Shown here one piece after another: positions 16,528 to 25,597 of a DNA stretch of 52,699 nt. The notes below the pieces were generated by a model, which had not been told where the DNA came from, ran no database searches, and saw nothing but the letters and a program-made list of their open reading frames with translations. The first letter of the stretch is position 1. The number at the start of each line of letters is the position of its first letter. The position numbers and the translations under genes are program-made. This stretch comes from Carnimonas nigrificans ATCC BAA-78. Its GTDB lineage: Bacteria > Pseudomonadota > Gammaproteobacteria > Pseudomonadales > Halomonadaceae. The DNA is taken from contig NZ_JAGO01000002.1 in assembly GCF_000526695.1 (NCBI RefSeq), positions 1 through 52,699 on the forward strand, in the 5' to 3' direction.

Positions 16528-18126
16528 TCAGCCAGGCTGTGATTCAGAACGTGATTTTCGGGTAGGCAGTGCAAGGCCAAGGCGACCCGCCAGTCTCACC
16601 AGATTGGCGCGATCCATTGCCAAGGCCCGCGCCGCTGCGGAGATATTGCCGTTGGCTCGCGTGATGGCAAGGCTGATCTGATGGCGCTGGAAGTCATCAA
16701 CGGCGTCGCGCAGCCCGAGGGTTTCCTGAGGGGCGCTCTCCCGTGATGCTGGTGAATCCACTTCTGCGGACGATTTCAGCAGGCCAAGATCAGGCGGGGT
16801 GATGGTAACAACGCCGCTGTCATCGGCGTGGCTGCGTGCCATAAGTGCGGCCCGCGCGATGCTGTGCTCAAGTTCGCGCACGTTGCCGGGCCACGCATAC
16901 GCCATCAGCGCCTGTTGAGCCTCGGGCGAAAAGCGCAGGGAGCGTAGTGCCATGCGGGAGCGGTTCTCCTCGGCGAAGGTGCCGGCCAAAGGCAGAATAT
17001 CATCGCAGCGTTCTCGCAGCGCCGGCACATGTAGCGGGAATACGCTCAGCCGGTGATAGAGATCCATGCGGAAACGGCCTGCTTTGACCTCCTCCTCCAG
17101 CTCCCGGTTGGTGGCGGCCAGAATGCGCACATCGACACGATGATCACGATCCGAGCCTACCCGCTGTAGCTCGCCCTCTTGCAGCACGCGCAGTAGCTTG
17201 GCCTGGGCGCTGAGCGGCAACTCGCCAATTTCATCAAGCAATAACGTACCGTTATTCGCCATTTGGAACTTGCCGGGGCGATCCTGAGTGGCCCCTGAGA
17301 AAGCGCCCCGCACATGGCCGAACAGTTCGCTTTCGATCAGGTTTTCGGAAAGCGCAGCACAATTGAGGCTGACCAGCGGTTGATCGGCACGCGCTGAGCG
17401 CGCATGTAGCGCGCGTGCGACCAGCTCCTTGCCGACGCCGGATTCACCGGTAATGAGCACCGGCATTTCGCTGGCAGCCACCAGATCAATTTTCTTCTGT
17501 AGCTCCCTGAATGCATGGCTTTGACCGTCCAGTACCGGCCCGGCAGCGTCATAGGCTTGCAGCCGATAGGCTTCTGCGCGGCGCTGTTGATCTTCGGCCC
17601 GATGCCGAATGGCGTCGAAATGCAGCGCCGTTGAAATCGAAGCCGCCGCCAGTGAAGCGAAGGCTTCCAGCACAGGAAGATCCGAGGCGGAGAAACTCCC
17701 GACCGTGAGGGAATCCATCGTCATGGCGCCCCACAGGGTCTCGTCAATATAGATGGCGCAGCCCATACAGTCATGGACCAGCCCCTGATTCATCTCGATA
17801 AGCCCATCGTAAGGGTCAGGCAAGGGGCAGTCCGGCGGAAACAGATAGGCACCGTCAGCGCGAATGATATGCTCAAGCCGCGGGTGATGCGCAATCTCGA
17901 AGCGCCGCCCTAGCGTATCCTTGCCCAGCCCATCCACCGCGACGGGTTGCAGGGTGCCGCCGTCCAGTTTCAGTAGCGCTGCCGCTTCGCAGGGAATAAC
18001 CTGCTTGAGCACGTCGAGCAGACGCTGATAGCGCGTGCGCAATGGCATCTCTCTGCTCAGGTCGGTGAACAGCGGAGTGAGCTGGCGCAGCAACTGCTGA
18101 TGTTGAGTCCTATTGACTGAGATCAT
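16528..18126 (-). CDS. norR: Nitric oxide reductase regulator NorR (sigma-54 activator)
   Basis: From the ATG at 18126 the protein has 532 residues. An N-terminal GAF domain (about 20-170), which senses NO through a non-haem iron in NorR, is followed by an AAA+ domain with Walker A GESGVGKE and by a Fis-type helix-turn-helix at the end ([25 protein letters not shown]). The sigma-54 contact loop reads GAFSGA rather than the usual GAFTGA. It is divergent from hmp with about 127 bases between starts, and that gap holds GT-N7-AC boxes and a -24/-12 promoter, as expected for NorR control of NO detoxification. The open frame extends upstream to 18213, but that leader overlaps the operators. Confidence 0.93.
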   Translation of the reverse strand: MISVNRTQHQQLLRQLTPLFTDLSREMPLRTRYQRLLDVLKQVIPCEAAALLKLDGGTLQPVAVDGLGKDTLGRRFEIAHHPRLEHIIRADGAYLFPPDCPLPDPYDGLIEMNQGLVHDCMGCAIYIDETLWGAMTMDSLTVGSFSASDLPVLEAFASLAAASISTALHFDAIRHRAEDQQRRAEAYRLQAYDAAGPVLDGQSHAFRELQKKIDLVAASEMPVLITGESGVGKELVARALHARSARADQPLVSLNCAALSENLIESELFGHVRGAFSGATQDRPGKFQMANNGTLLLDEIGELPLSAQAKLLRVLQEGELQRVGSDRDHRVDVRILAATNRELEEEVKAGRFRMDLYHRLSVFPLHVPALRERCDDILPLAGTFAEENRSRMALRSLRFSPEAQQALMAYAWPGNVRELEHSIARAALMARSHADDSGVVTITPPDLGLLKSSAEVDSPASRESAPQETLGLRDAVDDFQRHQISLAITRANGNISAAARALAMDRANLVRLAGRLGLALPTRKSRSESQPG

Positions 18127-18136
18127 ATCGAAACAG

Positions 18137-18177
18137 GTCTTTTTAACATGTCGCTTTGACACGACAGGATTGTTAAC
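18137..18177 (+). promoter_or_regulatory. NorR enhancer: three GT-N7-AC-type boxes
   Basis: NorR binds GT-N7-AC repeats. I find GTCTTTTTAAC (18137-18147) and GTCGCTTTGAC (18150-18160). A third, GGATTGTTAAC (18167-18177), has one mismatch in the first GT. Three sites upstream of a sigma-54 promoter is the arrangement known for NorR. Confidence 0.75.
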
Positions 18178-18202
18178 GCATTGATTTAAAGTAATTTTTA
18201 AA

Positions 18203-18219
18203 TTGGCACGCAAAATGCC
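18203..18219 (+). promoter_or_regulatory. Sigma-54 promoter of hmp
   Basis: TTGGCACGCAAAATGCC contains the GG (18205-18206) and GC (18217-18218) pair spaced by exactly ten bases that defines -24/-12 promoters, with TGGCAC intact. It lies 35-50 bases before the hmp ATG and directly after the NorR boxes. Confidence 0.85.
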
Positions 18220-18253
18220 TTATCTAGAGTGAATCCACTCATGGAGACGCAAT

Positions 18254-19444
18254 ATGTTGACCGAGCAACAGCGTGACATCGTCAAGTCTACGGTTCCTCT
18301 ACTGGAGAGCGGTGGCGAAACGCTCGCCAGGCATTTTTACCAAATCATGCTGGAGGGCTACCCCGAAGTACGCCCCTTGTTCAATCAAACCAATCAGGCC
18401 ACAGGTCGCCAGCCTCGCGCGCTGGCCAACTCGGTACTGCAATACGCCAAGAATATTGATCACCTGGATCAGTTGGACGCGCACCTGGTCGGCACCATTG
18501 TGAACAAGCATGTGGCACTTCAGGTGCTTCCGGAACACTACCCCATCGTAGGCACCTGCCTGCTTCAGGCCATTCGCGATGTCCTGGGCGAAGAGGTGGC
18601 CACCGATGAAGTGATTGAGGCGTGGAAGGCGGCCTATCAGCAGTTGGCAGATATCCTGATCGGACTTGAAGCACAAAAATATGATGCACTAGAGGCCGCT
18701 CCCGGTGGCTGGCGAGGCGATCGCGCCTTCCGCGTGGTGCGCAAGGTGCCTGAAAGCGCTGAAATTACCTCGTTTTATCTGGAGCCGGTGGATGGCAAGC
18801 CGGTCATCAATTTCCAGCCGGGGCAGTTTATCGGTCTGCGCATCGTGATCGACGGCAAGGAAACCCGCCGCAACTATTCGATCTCCTCGGCGCCCAACGG
18901 TGCCAGCCTGCGCGTGAGCATCAAGCGTGAAGGCGAAGGGGCAGTATCCAATTATCTGCATGACCATATTGATGAAGGCGATACCCTTGATCTGTTCCCG
19001 CCGGCGGGCGAGTTTGTGTTGAATGAAGATCAACGCCCACTGGTGCTAATCAGCGGTGGCGTTGGTATCACTCCTACACTCAGCATGGCAGAAGCAGAAC
19101 TGCAACGCGGGCAGCGCAAGGTGGTGTTCATTCACTATGCACGTAATGCCAACGTCGATGCCTTCCGCAGCACGCTTGAAGAGTGGCGTGAGCGCTATGC
19201 CAACTTCCAGCTTCATGTTGTGTATGAAGAGAGCCAGCCCAGTGATCTTCCTCAGCCTGACGCGGTTGGCCGCCCCGACAAGGGACAGCTGGAAGCATGG
19301 CTGCCGGAAAACCGCGATGTCGATGTCTATTTCCTCGGCCCAGAGCCTTTTATGGCGTTTATCAAAAAAGCGCTCAAAGAACTTGGCGTGCCTGAAGAGC
19401 AGACTCAGTACGAATTCTTCGGCCCCGAAGAAGCGCTGAACTAA
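18254..19444 (+). CDS. hmp: Flavohaemoprotein (nitric oxide dioxygenase)
   Basis: A 396-residue cytosolic enzyme that converts NO and O2 to nitrate using NAD(P)H. The globin domain (1-~140) has Phe43 (PLFNQ), the distal Tyr29 (FYQIM) and the proximal His86 (NKHVALQ). The FAD domain has RRNYSISSAPNG. The NAD domain has LISGGVGITPTLSM and ends with YFLGPEPFM and YEFFGPEEAL. Length and order are those of Hmp from enterobacteria. It has its own sigma-54 promoter with NorR boxes upstream. It is followed by two strong hairpins before the convergent TonB receptor gene. Confidence 0.97.
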   Translation: MLTEQQRDIVKSTVPLLESGGETLARHFYQIMLEGYPEVRPLFNQTNQATGRQPRALANSVLQYAKNIDHLDQLDAHLVGTIVNKHVALQVLPEHYPIVGTCLLQAIRDVLGEEVATDEVIEAWKAAYQQLADILIGLEAQKYDALEAAPGGWRGDRAFRVVRKVPESAEITSFYLEPVDGKPVINFQPGQFIGLRIVIDGKETRRNYSISSAPNGASLRVSIKREGEGAVSNYLHDHIDEGDTLDLFPPAGEFVLNEDQRPLVLISGGVGITPTLSMAEAELQRGQRKVVFIHYARNANVDAFRSTLEEWRERYANFQLHVVYEESQPSDLPQPDAVGRPDKGQLEAWLPENRDVDVYFLGPEPFMAFIKKALKELGVPEEQTQYEFFGPEEALN

Positions 19445-19456
19445 GCGTTCAATATC

Positions 19457-19552
19457 CTCCTGCCTGCTACATGCAGGCAGGGCGGCTGTATCGCACTATG
19501 TGCCTCAACACTCGCTCTCTTCTCCTGCCAACGGGGGAGAGAGCGAGTGTTG
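19457..19552. terminator. Two hairpins between hmp and the convergent receptor gene
   Basis: A short TGCCTGC/GCAGGCA hairpin lies near 19460-19482. A second, perfect 14-base stem pairs CAACACTCGCTCTC (19506-19519) with GAGAGCGAGTGTTG (19539-19552) and has an inner TCTCC/GGGGGA pairing. The second can act in both directions. Confidence 0.7.
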
Positions 19553-19555
19553 TCG

Positions 19556-21739
19556 TTAAAACGATACGGACCCCGTGAGCGTTGCGGTACGCGGTGTGCC
19601 CAGAAATGCCGTGTAGTTGGAGCTGCTGTTGCCGTAGATCGAACCAGGGAAAATGCCTGCCCAGTAGTTCTCGTTGGTCAGGTTATCGACCATGAAGTTG
19701 ACGCTTACGCGATGCCCGAGCACATTGGGATTAACGTAGCGAACTCCGGCATCCATCGTGGTGTAGCTGCCCGCCCAGGTAGTGTTGGCAGGATCTCCTG
19801 CGCGCTTGCCCACATAGTGCACATTGCCCACCAGCGTTACCCCGCGTAGCCGAGTCAGGTCATATTCGGCCAGCAGATTGGCCTGGTAGCGCGGTACTCC
19901 CACCACTCTTTGGTTCTCTGACGCTTTTTCCGCAGCTTCCTGTAGCTCGGCATTCAGGTAGGTGACTCCTCCCATCAAGCGCAGTTGATCGGTCACGTTA
20001 CCGTTAGCCCATAGCTCCACTCCGTAGTTACGCTGCTTGCCTTGGTTAGCGTAGGTGCCATCATCGCCGACATAGGCCAATGGACGCGTTACTCTGAAAA
20101 CAGCGCCGTTAAGATCAATGTCGCCTACGTGGCTTTTAATACCAAATTCGAGCTGATGGCTGCGAATGGGCGCCAGCATCTGAAATTCATTGGTTGCTCC
20201 AGAAGGCGCGATACCTCCTATTTCCAGCGATGTGCTGTAAGCACTGTAAGCCGTTAGATAATCAGTCGGCTTGTACATGAAAGCAATAGTGCCGCTGTTG
20301 CCTTGATCGCTATCGTTGGCAGTACGGTGCCCCTGCTTGTTCCATGACGTGTAATGGAAGAAGTTGCGGCTGCCGTTAAGCATCAGCGAATAGTGACGCC
20401 CGAAATCAAGCGTATCGCCGATCATCAGGTTCTGCTGTCTGGCCGTACTCGATTTATAGTGAGGCAGGCTGGGCGTGTCGGGTTTATCAAAGGCTTTCGG
20501 AGAGTTGATCGGCGCTGAACCGATCACTGTATTGGCTTGCTGCCCTTCATACCCTCGATCATCACCGTTGTATGTTTTCCAGGTAAAGCCATTGGTGCCG
20601 AATGACAAATGATGCTTGATGGGGCCAGTGTCGACGCTGCCATTGAGATTGATCAGGTTGCTGACAACGTCAAACCGCCATGCCTTTGAATTGATGCGTG
20701 TATACTTTTGCTGGTAGTGATCCGGTGACGTTAAAACGTTGGTGACATTATTGGTATCACGATGAACGTCCTGATGAAGCACCCCTGCTGTCAGTTTCCA
20801 ATCCCCCGGAAGATCCTGAAGCACTTTGAAGCTTTGGGTATTGGTGCGGTTATCCGAGCCCGCGTATTTCTGTCCGTAACCGCGTCGCCGTGCATCCATC
20901 GCAGAAGGCAATCCATAGGTGGTGTACCCCTGGAAGCCGCCGGGCATCCCCATCCCTTTCCAGTGATAAACGCTATCGTGGAGCTGGATTACCGTGCCGT
21001 CACGCGGATGTATATCCAGATCAATGCTGCCCTGGGCGCGTCGAAGGCGCGAATCCTGCGCCGCCCCCTTGCCATCTTCATAGAGCAAATTAACGCGATA
21101 ACCTATATAGCGGGAAGGCGTACCACTCAGATCCAGGCTATTCATGACGCGCCCATGCTGGGTGATACCGAAGGAGTAGGTATTCCGGTAATCGCGGGTG
21201 GGGCGCTTGGTGTAGTAGTTGAAGTTCCCTGCGGGGTTGGCGGCGCCATACTGAGGGCCGGTCAAGCTATTGATTACTTCCAGACGGTCGTACATTTCGG
21301 CAGGAATCGGGGTGGTCGCCACGATGTTAAAGCCATCCTGATGGATGTTCTCGACCACTCCGCCCTCAAAACCGCGTGACTGCGGCCTGCCAATGCCGTC
21401 GCCGCTACGAATTTCCATCTGCGTCGAAGGGAAGTACTTCAACGCATCGCCAGTGTCATGAACGCCCAGACGAGTGATCAGACTGCTATCCAGCACGTTG
21501 ACAGAAAACGGCGTCTCCAGCAGGCGCTGCGTGCCCAGAATCCCAAGATCTGCCTGATCAGGATGAAAGGCGCGGTAAAGCGCCTGTTGCTCCTCGTCCA
21601 TTGTTTTGGCACTGACCACCTGCGTAGGCAGCCGGTAGGCGTTTTCTGCAGCATTGGTATTCTGCGACAGCGTGCCAACGGTAAGGGCACTCAAGCATGC
21701 CGTAATGCGAAGAGGCCGCGCCCTGATGCGTTCATTCAT
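19556..21739 (-). CDS. TonB-dependent siderophore receptor
   Basis: From the ATG at 21739 the protein has 727 residues, with a signal peptide ending near QNTNAAE. A possible TonB box (TQVVSA) follows. The plug domain contains QRLLETPFSVNVLDSSLI, FPSTQMEIRSGDGIGRPQSRGFEGG and DRLEVINSLTGPQYGAANPAGNFNYYTKRP, which are clear plug motifs of siderophore receptors. The rest is a 22-strand-type barrel ending in the outer-membrane Phe (TGSVSF). The open frame extends 52 codons further upstream, but that part lacks a signal sequence. The ligand is unknown. It could feed the FecCD importer at 10668-13533, but the two are not linked. Confidence 0.9.
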   Translation of the reverse strand: MNERIRARPLRITACLSALTVGTLSQNTNAAENAYRLPTQVVSAKTMDEEQQALYRAFHPDQADLGILGTQRLLETPFSVNVLDSSLITRLGVHDTGDALKYFPSTQMEIRSGDGIGRPQSRGFEGGVVENIHQDGFNIVATTPIPAEMYDRLEVINSLTGPQYGAANPAGNFNYYTKRPTRDYRNTYSFGITQHGRVMNSLDLSGTPSRYIGYRVNLLYEDGKGAAQDSRLRRAQGSIDLDIHPRDGTVIQLHDSVYHWKGMGMPGGFQGYTTYGLPSAMDARRRGYGQKYAGSDNRTNTQSFKVLQDLPGDWKLTAGVLHQDVHRDTNNVTNVLTSPDHYQQKYTRINSKAWRFDVVSNLINLNGSVDTGPIKHHLSFGTNGFTWKTYNGDDRGYEGQQANTVIGSAPINSPKAFDKPDTPSLPHYKSSTARQQNLMIGDTLDFGRHYSLMLNGSRNFFHYTSWNKQGHRTANDSDQGNSGTIAFMYKPTDYLTAYSAYSTSLEIGGIAPSGATNEFQMLAPIRSHQLEFGIKSHVGDIDLNGAVFRVTRPLAYVGDDGTYANQGKQRNYGVELWANGNVTDQLRLMGGVTYLNAELQEAAEKASENQRVVGVPRYQANLLAEYDLTRLRGVTLVGNVHYVGKRAGDPANTTWAGSYTTMDAGVRYVNPNVLGHRVSVNFMVDNLTNENYWAGIFPGSIYGNSSSNYTAFLGTPRTATLTGSVSF

Positions 21740-22420
21740 TGCTGATGCTGGCCCCGTAATACGGATCGTCTGCCCCGGATGTGGCGAAAGGGAGATAGGC
21801 ATGGATAGATGGTCATTGGTGGGCGCCGAGTATAAAGACTCAGGCTTGCTCAAGTAAATGACCATATAAAAAACAAGGGAATTGGTGGTTCGCACCAGAG
21901 GAACAACGCGATGATGGCATTACAAGAAAGCGTGAAGAAGCTGATCGGAATGGGCGCGCAGGAGCCAGGCCAGCGCCCAACAGCGGGAAGCAAGGCAATC
22001 GACGTTGGGGGAGCAATCCGCCAGGAACAAATAAAGCAACTTCACAGGACAACACAGGCCATACCGGCTCGATTCCCTCGGATGGTACTGGGGGGGGAGT
22101 ACCCCTACCAGATCCGGGGGTTGTCGCTCGCTCCCATGCTGGTCGAGTAGTTGGTAGAGTAGGCACTTCATCAGGGGGCAATGGAGATGCTGACAAACCT
22201 GGACGCAGCGCGGTCGAGAGAACAAGGGATGATGGACAGCGATATTCTGAAGGAAGTAGATATCCCTCTTGGTATAGCGTCAAGCCTGCCATACCGGAAT
22301 TTGGATCAGTAGTACCGCAATTCTAGCATGTGTCGAGATGGTCTACGGTGCTGAGCTGACCGGATGGTAATCGCCTGAATTCCAAATATAGACAATACAA
22401 CCAATCATGTATTACCCGAC
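21740..22420. other. Gene-poor stretch with an open, start-less reading frame
   Basis: This region lies upstream of the receptor and should hold its promoter; no clear Fur box was found. On the plus strand one frame is open from about 21851 to a TAG at about 22326 without ATG or GTG. It reads as a hydrophilic Gly/Pro/Asn/Ser-rich sequence (SIPSDGTGGGVPLPDPG) that becomes more structured toward the end (RYPSWYSVKPAIPEF). It crosses an 8-base G tract at 22090-22097. Frames on the other strand are open too, so it may be a 3' gene remnant or chance. Confidence 0.35.
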
Positions 22421-22466
22421 AAAAATCACCGCTATGACGCCTTAACGTGCGGTAGCGGTGATTTTT
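22421..22466. terminator. Strong hairpin terminator after the proP-like gene
   Basis: AAAAATCACCGCTA (22421-22434) pairs perfectly with TAGCGGTGATTTTT (22453-22466). T tracts on both strands allow bidirectional action. It lies 28 bases beyond the stop of the minus-strand transporter. Confidence 0.85.
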
Positions 22467-22493
22467 GAAACTAATGAGCCACGTTATCGGTGA

Positions 22494-23945
22494 TTAGCGG
22501 GCTGGTGCATGTTGTTGCCGCTCATGACCTTTCAAGGCTGCCAGAAGTTTGTGCGCTTCATCCTTGGAGCCCACCGCTGGCTGTGATCCCTCAAGCGGTT
22601 TTCTGGCGCTCTCCTTCACGCTCCATACCGTAACCAATCCAATCAGGCCGGTGGCAATCATATAGAAGGCGGGCACCATGGAATTACCCGTTGCTTCCAC
22701 CAGCCATGAGTTGATAAGCGGCGTGGTGCCGCCAAATATCGACACCGAGAGGTTAAAGCCGATAGCCAGTGCGCTATAGCGAATATGGGTCGGGAATAGT
22801 GCCGGTAGCGCTGAGGGTGTAGTGCCGCTGAAGCAGCTATGGAATATGCCGAGTATGACCAGTCCCAGAAATACCAGCCACATGGCGTTGCTGCTCAGCA
22901 GCAGGAAGGCGGGGTAGGCGAGTACCACCAGTCCTAGTGCACCGAATGCCAGTACCGGTCGCCGACCAATACTGTCGGTCAGACGCCCCCACATGACAGT
23001 GAGAGGCAGCATCACGAACATCAGCATAATGATCAGCAACAGACTGGCATGGTTGCCCAGCCCCAGTGTCTCCTCCAGATAGCTGGGCATGTAAGCGGTC
23101 AGCATGTAGTTGGAAACGTTGAACAGCAGTACCAGGCCAACACATTGCATTAGTGGCCCAAGCTGCTCCTTCAGCAGTATCAGCATATTGGTGGCGGGTT
23201 TTTCCCTTTCCAGCTGTTGCTGCTTTTCCAGATGGGCACGGAAGGCGGGTGTCTCTTCCAGCTTCAGTCGTATATAGAGGCCGAAAATGCCGAGCGGCGC
23301 CGACACGAAGAAGGGGATACGCCAGCCCCAATCGTGCATCGCCTGTTCAGAGAGCAAAAAGCTCAGCAGACTGACCACCAGCGCTCCCAGCAAGTACCCG
23401 GTAATAGTGCCAAGCTCAAGAAAGCTGCCAGCGTAGCCGCGTTTTTTGTCGGTTGAGTATTCCGCAATAAACGTGGCTGCACCGCCATATTCGCCGCCTG
23501 TCGAGAATCCCTGAACCAGGCGCACCAGCAATAGCAGCAATGGGGCCGCGACACCGATGCTGGCATAGGAGGGGATCAGGCCAAGGCAAAAGGTGGCGAT
23601 CGACATCATTATCATGGTCAGCGATAGCACTTTCTGACGGCCAATAACATCGCCCAGTGGCCCGAATACCATGCCGCCGATGGGGCGGACCAAAAAGGCT
23701 GCCGCAAAGGTGCCGAATGCGGCAATCAGTTGCAGTGAATGGCTGGCGCCGGAGAAAAATACCTGCCCGATCGTCGCTGCCAGATAGCTGTATACACCGA
23801 AATCAAACCACTCCATCACATTGCCAAGTGCCGCAGCGCGTACCGAGCGCCTATGGGTATCGTGTTCAATGATGGTGATGTCATCAAGCGACTGAACAGG
23901 AGAGTGAGAGAGCGGTGTCTCTGACTCATGGGCGAAAGAAACCAT
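22494..23945 (-). CDS. ProP-like MFS osmoprotectant/metabolite:H+ symporter
   Basis: A 483-residue, 12-TM transporter of the metabolite:H+ symporter group. Close matches to ProP from memory include DDITIIEHDTHRRSVRAAALGNVMEWFDFGVY at the start, GPLGDVIGRQKVL after TM2, GFSTGGEYGGAATFIAEYSTDKKRG, DWGWRIPFFVSAPLGI and SALPALFPTHIRYSALAIGFN. E. coli ProP moves proline and betaine and has a C-terminal coiled coil needed for osmosensing. Here the protein ends in a short polar tail (about 35 residues after the last TM) with no such coil, so osmotic tuning would differ or the substrate may be another acid. I chose ATG 23945 over an in-frame TTG at 23957. Confidence 0.85.
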   Translation of the reverse strand: MVSFAHESETPLSHSPVQSLDDITIIEHDTHRRSVRAAALGNVMEWFDFGVYSYLAATIGQVFFSGASHSLQLIAAFGTFAAAFLVRPIGGMVFGPLGDVIGRQKVLSLTMIMMSIATFCLGLIPSYASIGVAAPLLLLLVRLVQGFSTGGEYGGAATFIAEYSTDKKRGYAGSFLELGTITGYLLGALVVSLLSFLLSEQAMHDWGWRIPFFVSAPLGIFGLYIRLKLEETPAFRAHLEKQQQLEREKPATNMLILLKEQLGPLMQCVGLVLLFNVSNYMLTAYMPSYLEETLGLGNHASLLLIIMLMFVMLPLTVMWGRLTDSIGRRPVLAFGALGLVVLAYPAFLLLSSNAMWLVFLGLVILGIFHSCFSGTTPSALPALFPTHIRYSALAIGFNLSVSIFGGTTPLINSWLVEATGNSMVPAFYMIATGLIGLVTVWSVKESARKPLEGSQPAVGSKDEAHKLLAALKGHERQQHAPAR

Positions 23946-24304
23946 CGAAATATCCAATCATTCAGTGAAATAAAAACAGGCTCACATCACGCTATATTCA
24001 GTAATAACGAGACTGATTCGTACCGCGAGTGGAGGCGCGACGTGTGAAAGTAGCGTAGCGGCGCGCTCCATCTGCAAACGCGCTGGACAATGGAAAAGCG
24101 ACTTACCGTGTGGAGGCCATTGTGAGCAACGGATGATATGGGCACTGCTCTGGAAAGTGAGCGAGTCGTGCCGTGAGTAGCGGCGCATGGGCTGTCATGC
24201 CGCGGCCAGTGTGGCGCGGACAATGGTGATCATTGGCGGTCGCCATGTACCTATAGTGAGATCCTGTACCGCTACACTCACTTCCCCTGCGGTAGGCGCG
24301 TCAG
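23946..24304. other. Intergenic region upstream of the proP-like gene
   Basis: Nothing gene-like was recognised. It should carry the promoter of the minus-strand transporter and the end of the small membrane-protein transcript; no strong hairpin or operator stood out. Confidence 0.4.
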
Positions 24305-24421
24305 TCAGGAAACGGCTTGTTGAGCAGCTTCGCGTTTGACCAGCACAATAATCAGCGCCGCATAGGCCACGGCTGCCAGAGGAATGGCGTGTAATACGCC
24401 GTATGCAATCACATTGCCCAT
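24305..24421 (-). CDS. Small single-TM membrane protein (38 aa)
   Basis: A very short frame from the ATG at 24421: MGNVIAYGVLHAIPLAAV, then AYAALIIVLVKREAAQQAVS. GAAGG lies eight bases upstream, and the translation is one clean hydrophobic helix followed by a basic, polar tail, the pattern of real small membrane proteins. It is divergent from the LysR gene, with a palindrome between them. No homologue is recognised, and a protein this short could be spurious. Confidence 0.5.
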   Translation of the reverse strand: MGNVIAYGVLHAIPLAAVAYAALIIVLVKREAAQQAVS

Positions 24422-24529
24422 GGTCAATACCTTCTGTTGCTGGCCGCATAACAGCGTTGGTTGATACGTGTCTGCGGCGCTGATTATCAAAAAAGATAGC
24501 GATGGACACTCTACAAGCGCGTGGTCTAG

Positions 24530-24549
24530 CATAAAAACGAAGTTTTATG
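24530..24549. promoter_or_regulatory. Candidate LysR operator in a divergent promoter
   Basis: CATAAAA and TTTTATG form a seven-base dyad with a six-base spacer (20 bases in all), 29 bases before the LysR start. It fits the loose T-N11-A type LysR box and lies between two divergent genes. Confidence 0.5.
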
Positions 24550-24577
24550 ATTAATCCATTATGATTCGTGATAGCAA

Positions 24578-25504
24578 ATGAAGCCTGTGCAGCGTCCTCT
24601 GGATCTTATTCTGTTGAATTCCTATGTATCCGTTATTGATAACGAAGGCTTTAGTGCGGCAGGCAATGCATTGAATCTCGCGCAGTCCACCATGAGTGCG
24701 CACATAAAGCGTCTGGAAGAGCAGCTGGGGCACGCGTTGCTGATTCGGGGCACACGCATACCGCGCCCTACCCCTGCGGGAGAGCGGCTACTGATGCATG
24801 CGCGGCAAATGCTGAAGCAGAGCGCACTGGCATGGCTGGATATTCAAGAGCAGCGCCTGGATGGTGTGATTCGGCTGGGTATTCCCGATGATTATCTTGT
24901 TTATCTGCCACGCGTACTGGCACATTTTGAGGCCCGCTTTCCTGATGTCGAGCTGGAAGTGAAGTGCGCACTCAGCGTTGATCTCGTTCAGAAAATCAGC
25001 CGCGGCCATCTTGATTTAGCCATCATTACCCGCCAGCCCTTTACGCCCGGGGGCGAAGTGCTGCTGCGTGAAAAAACCATTTGGGTGGGGGCTCAGGGCT
25101 TTGCGATCCAGCTGGATAAACCATTGCCGTTAGCACTTGCAGCAGAAGGAACCTGTATTTTTCGAGAGCGTGCCATCGCAGCGTTGGATGCGGCGGGTAT
25201 AGCGTGGCGTATTGCCTACGAGAGCAGTAGCTTGATCGGACTGACGCGTGCCGTTGCTGCTGGTTTGGCAGTGACGGTGATGACGCCGACCATGCTGGAG
25301 CAGGGGTTGAGAGTCGTGGAGGATAATACTGGTGTTACCGGTGGTTTTCCCGCGCTGCCCGATACGGAAATAGCCTTGTTGCGCGCGGAGCACCGCTTGA
25401 ATGATGCGTGTCGACAACTTGCCAATGAATTACAGCGCCGACTGCAAGTGCCGTTGGGGGGAGTACCGGCGACTGAACAATACAGGGAAGGATGGGGCGA
25501 CTAA
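24578..25504 (+). CDS. LysR-family transcriptional regulator
   Basis: A 308-residue regulator. The N-terminal helix-turn-helix (about 10-70) reads LNSYVSVIDNEGFSAAGNALNLAQSTMSAHIKRLEEQLGHALL. It is followed by the periplasmic-binding-type effector domain (about 95-300) with IRLGIPDDYLVYLPRVLAHFEARFPDVELEV and AVAAGLAVTVMTPTML. It is convergent with the MDR-family reductase and divergent from the 38-residue membrane protein, so either may be its target. Effector unknown. Confidence 0.92.
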   Translation: MKPVQRPLDLILLNSYVSVIDNEGFSAAGNALNLAQSTMSAHIKRLEEQLGHALLIRGTRIPRPTPAGERLLMHARQMLKQSALAWLDIQEQRLDGVIRLGIPDDYLVYLPRVLAHFEARFPDVELEVKCALSVDLVQKISRGHLDLAIITRQPFTPGGEVLLREKTIWVGAQGFAIQLDKPLPLALAAEGTCIFRERAIAALDAAGIAWRIAYESSSLIGLTRAVAAGLAVTVMTPTMLEQGLRVVEDNTGVTGGFPALPDTEIALLRAEHRLNDACRQLANELQRRLQVPLGGVPATEQYREGWGD

Positions 25505-25597
25505 CGCGTAGTCGATCCTTCCTGTAATAAAGGGATTTACCAACCGCCAGTGCATTCTTGAAGAGAAAAGGCTGTGTCACCGGCGGCTGGCAGGAAA

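Noticed and set aside
21840-22292. Minus-strand frame opposite the start-less frame
   Set aside because: Pro/Ser/Arg-rich with no recognised domain; kept only as a caution for the plus-strand remnant.
24195-24509. 104-codon minus-strand frame before the LysR gene
   Set aside because: Overlaps the better-supported 38-residue frame and has no ribosome site or domain.
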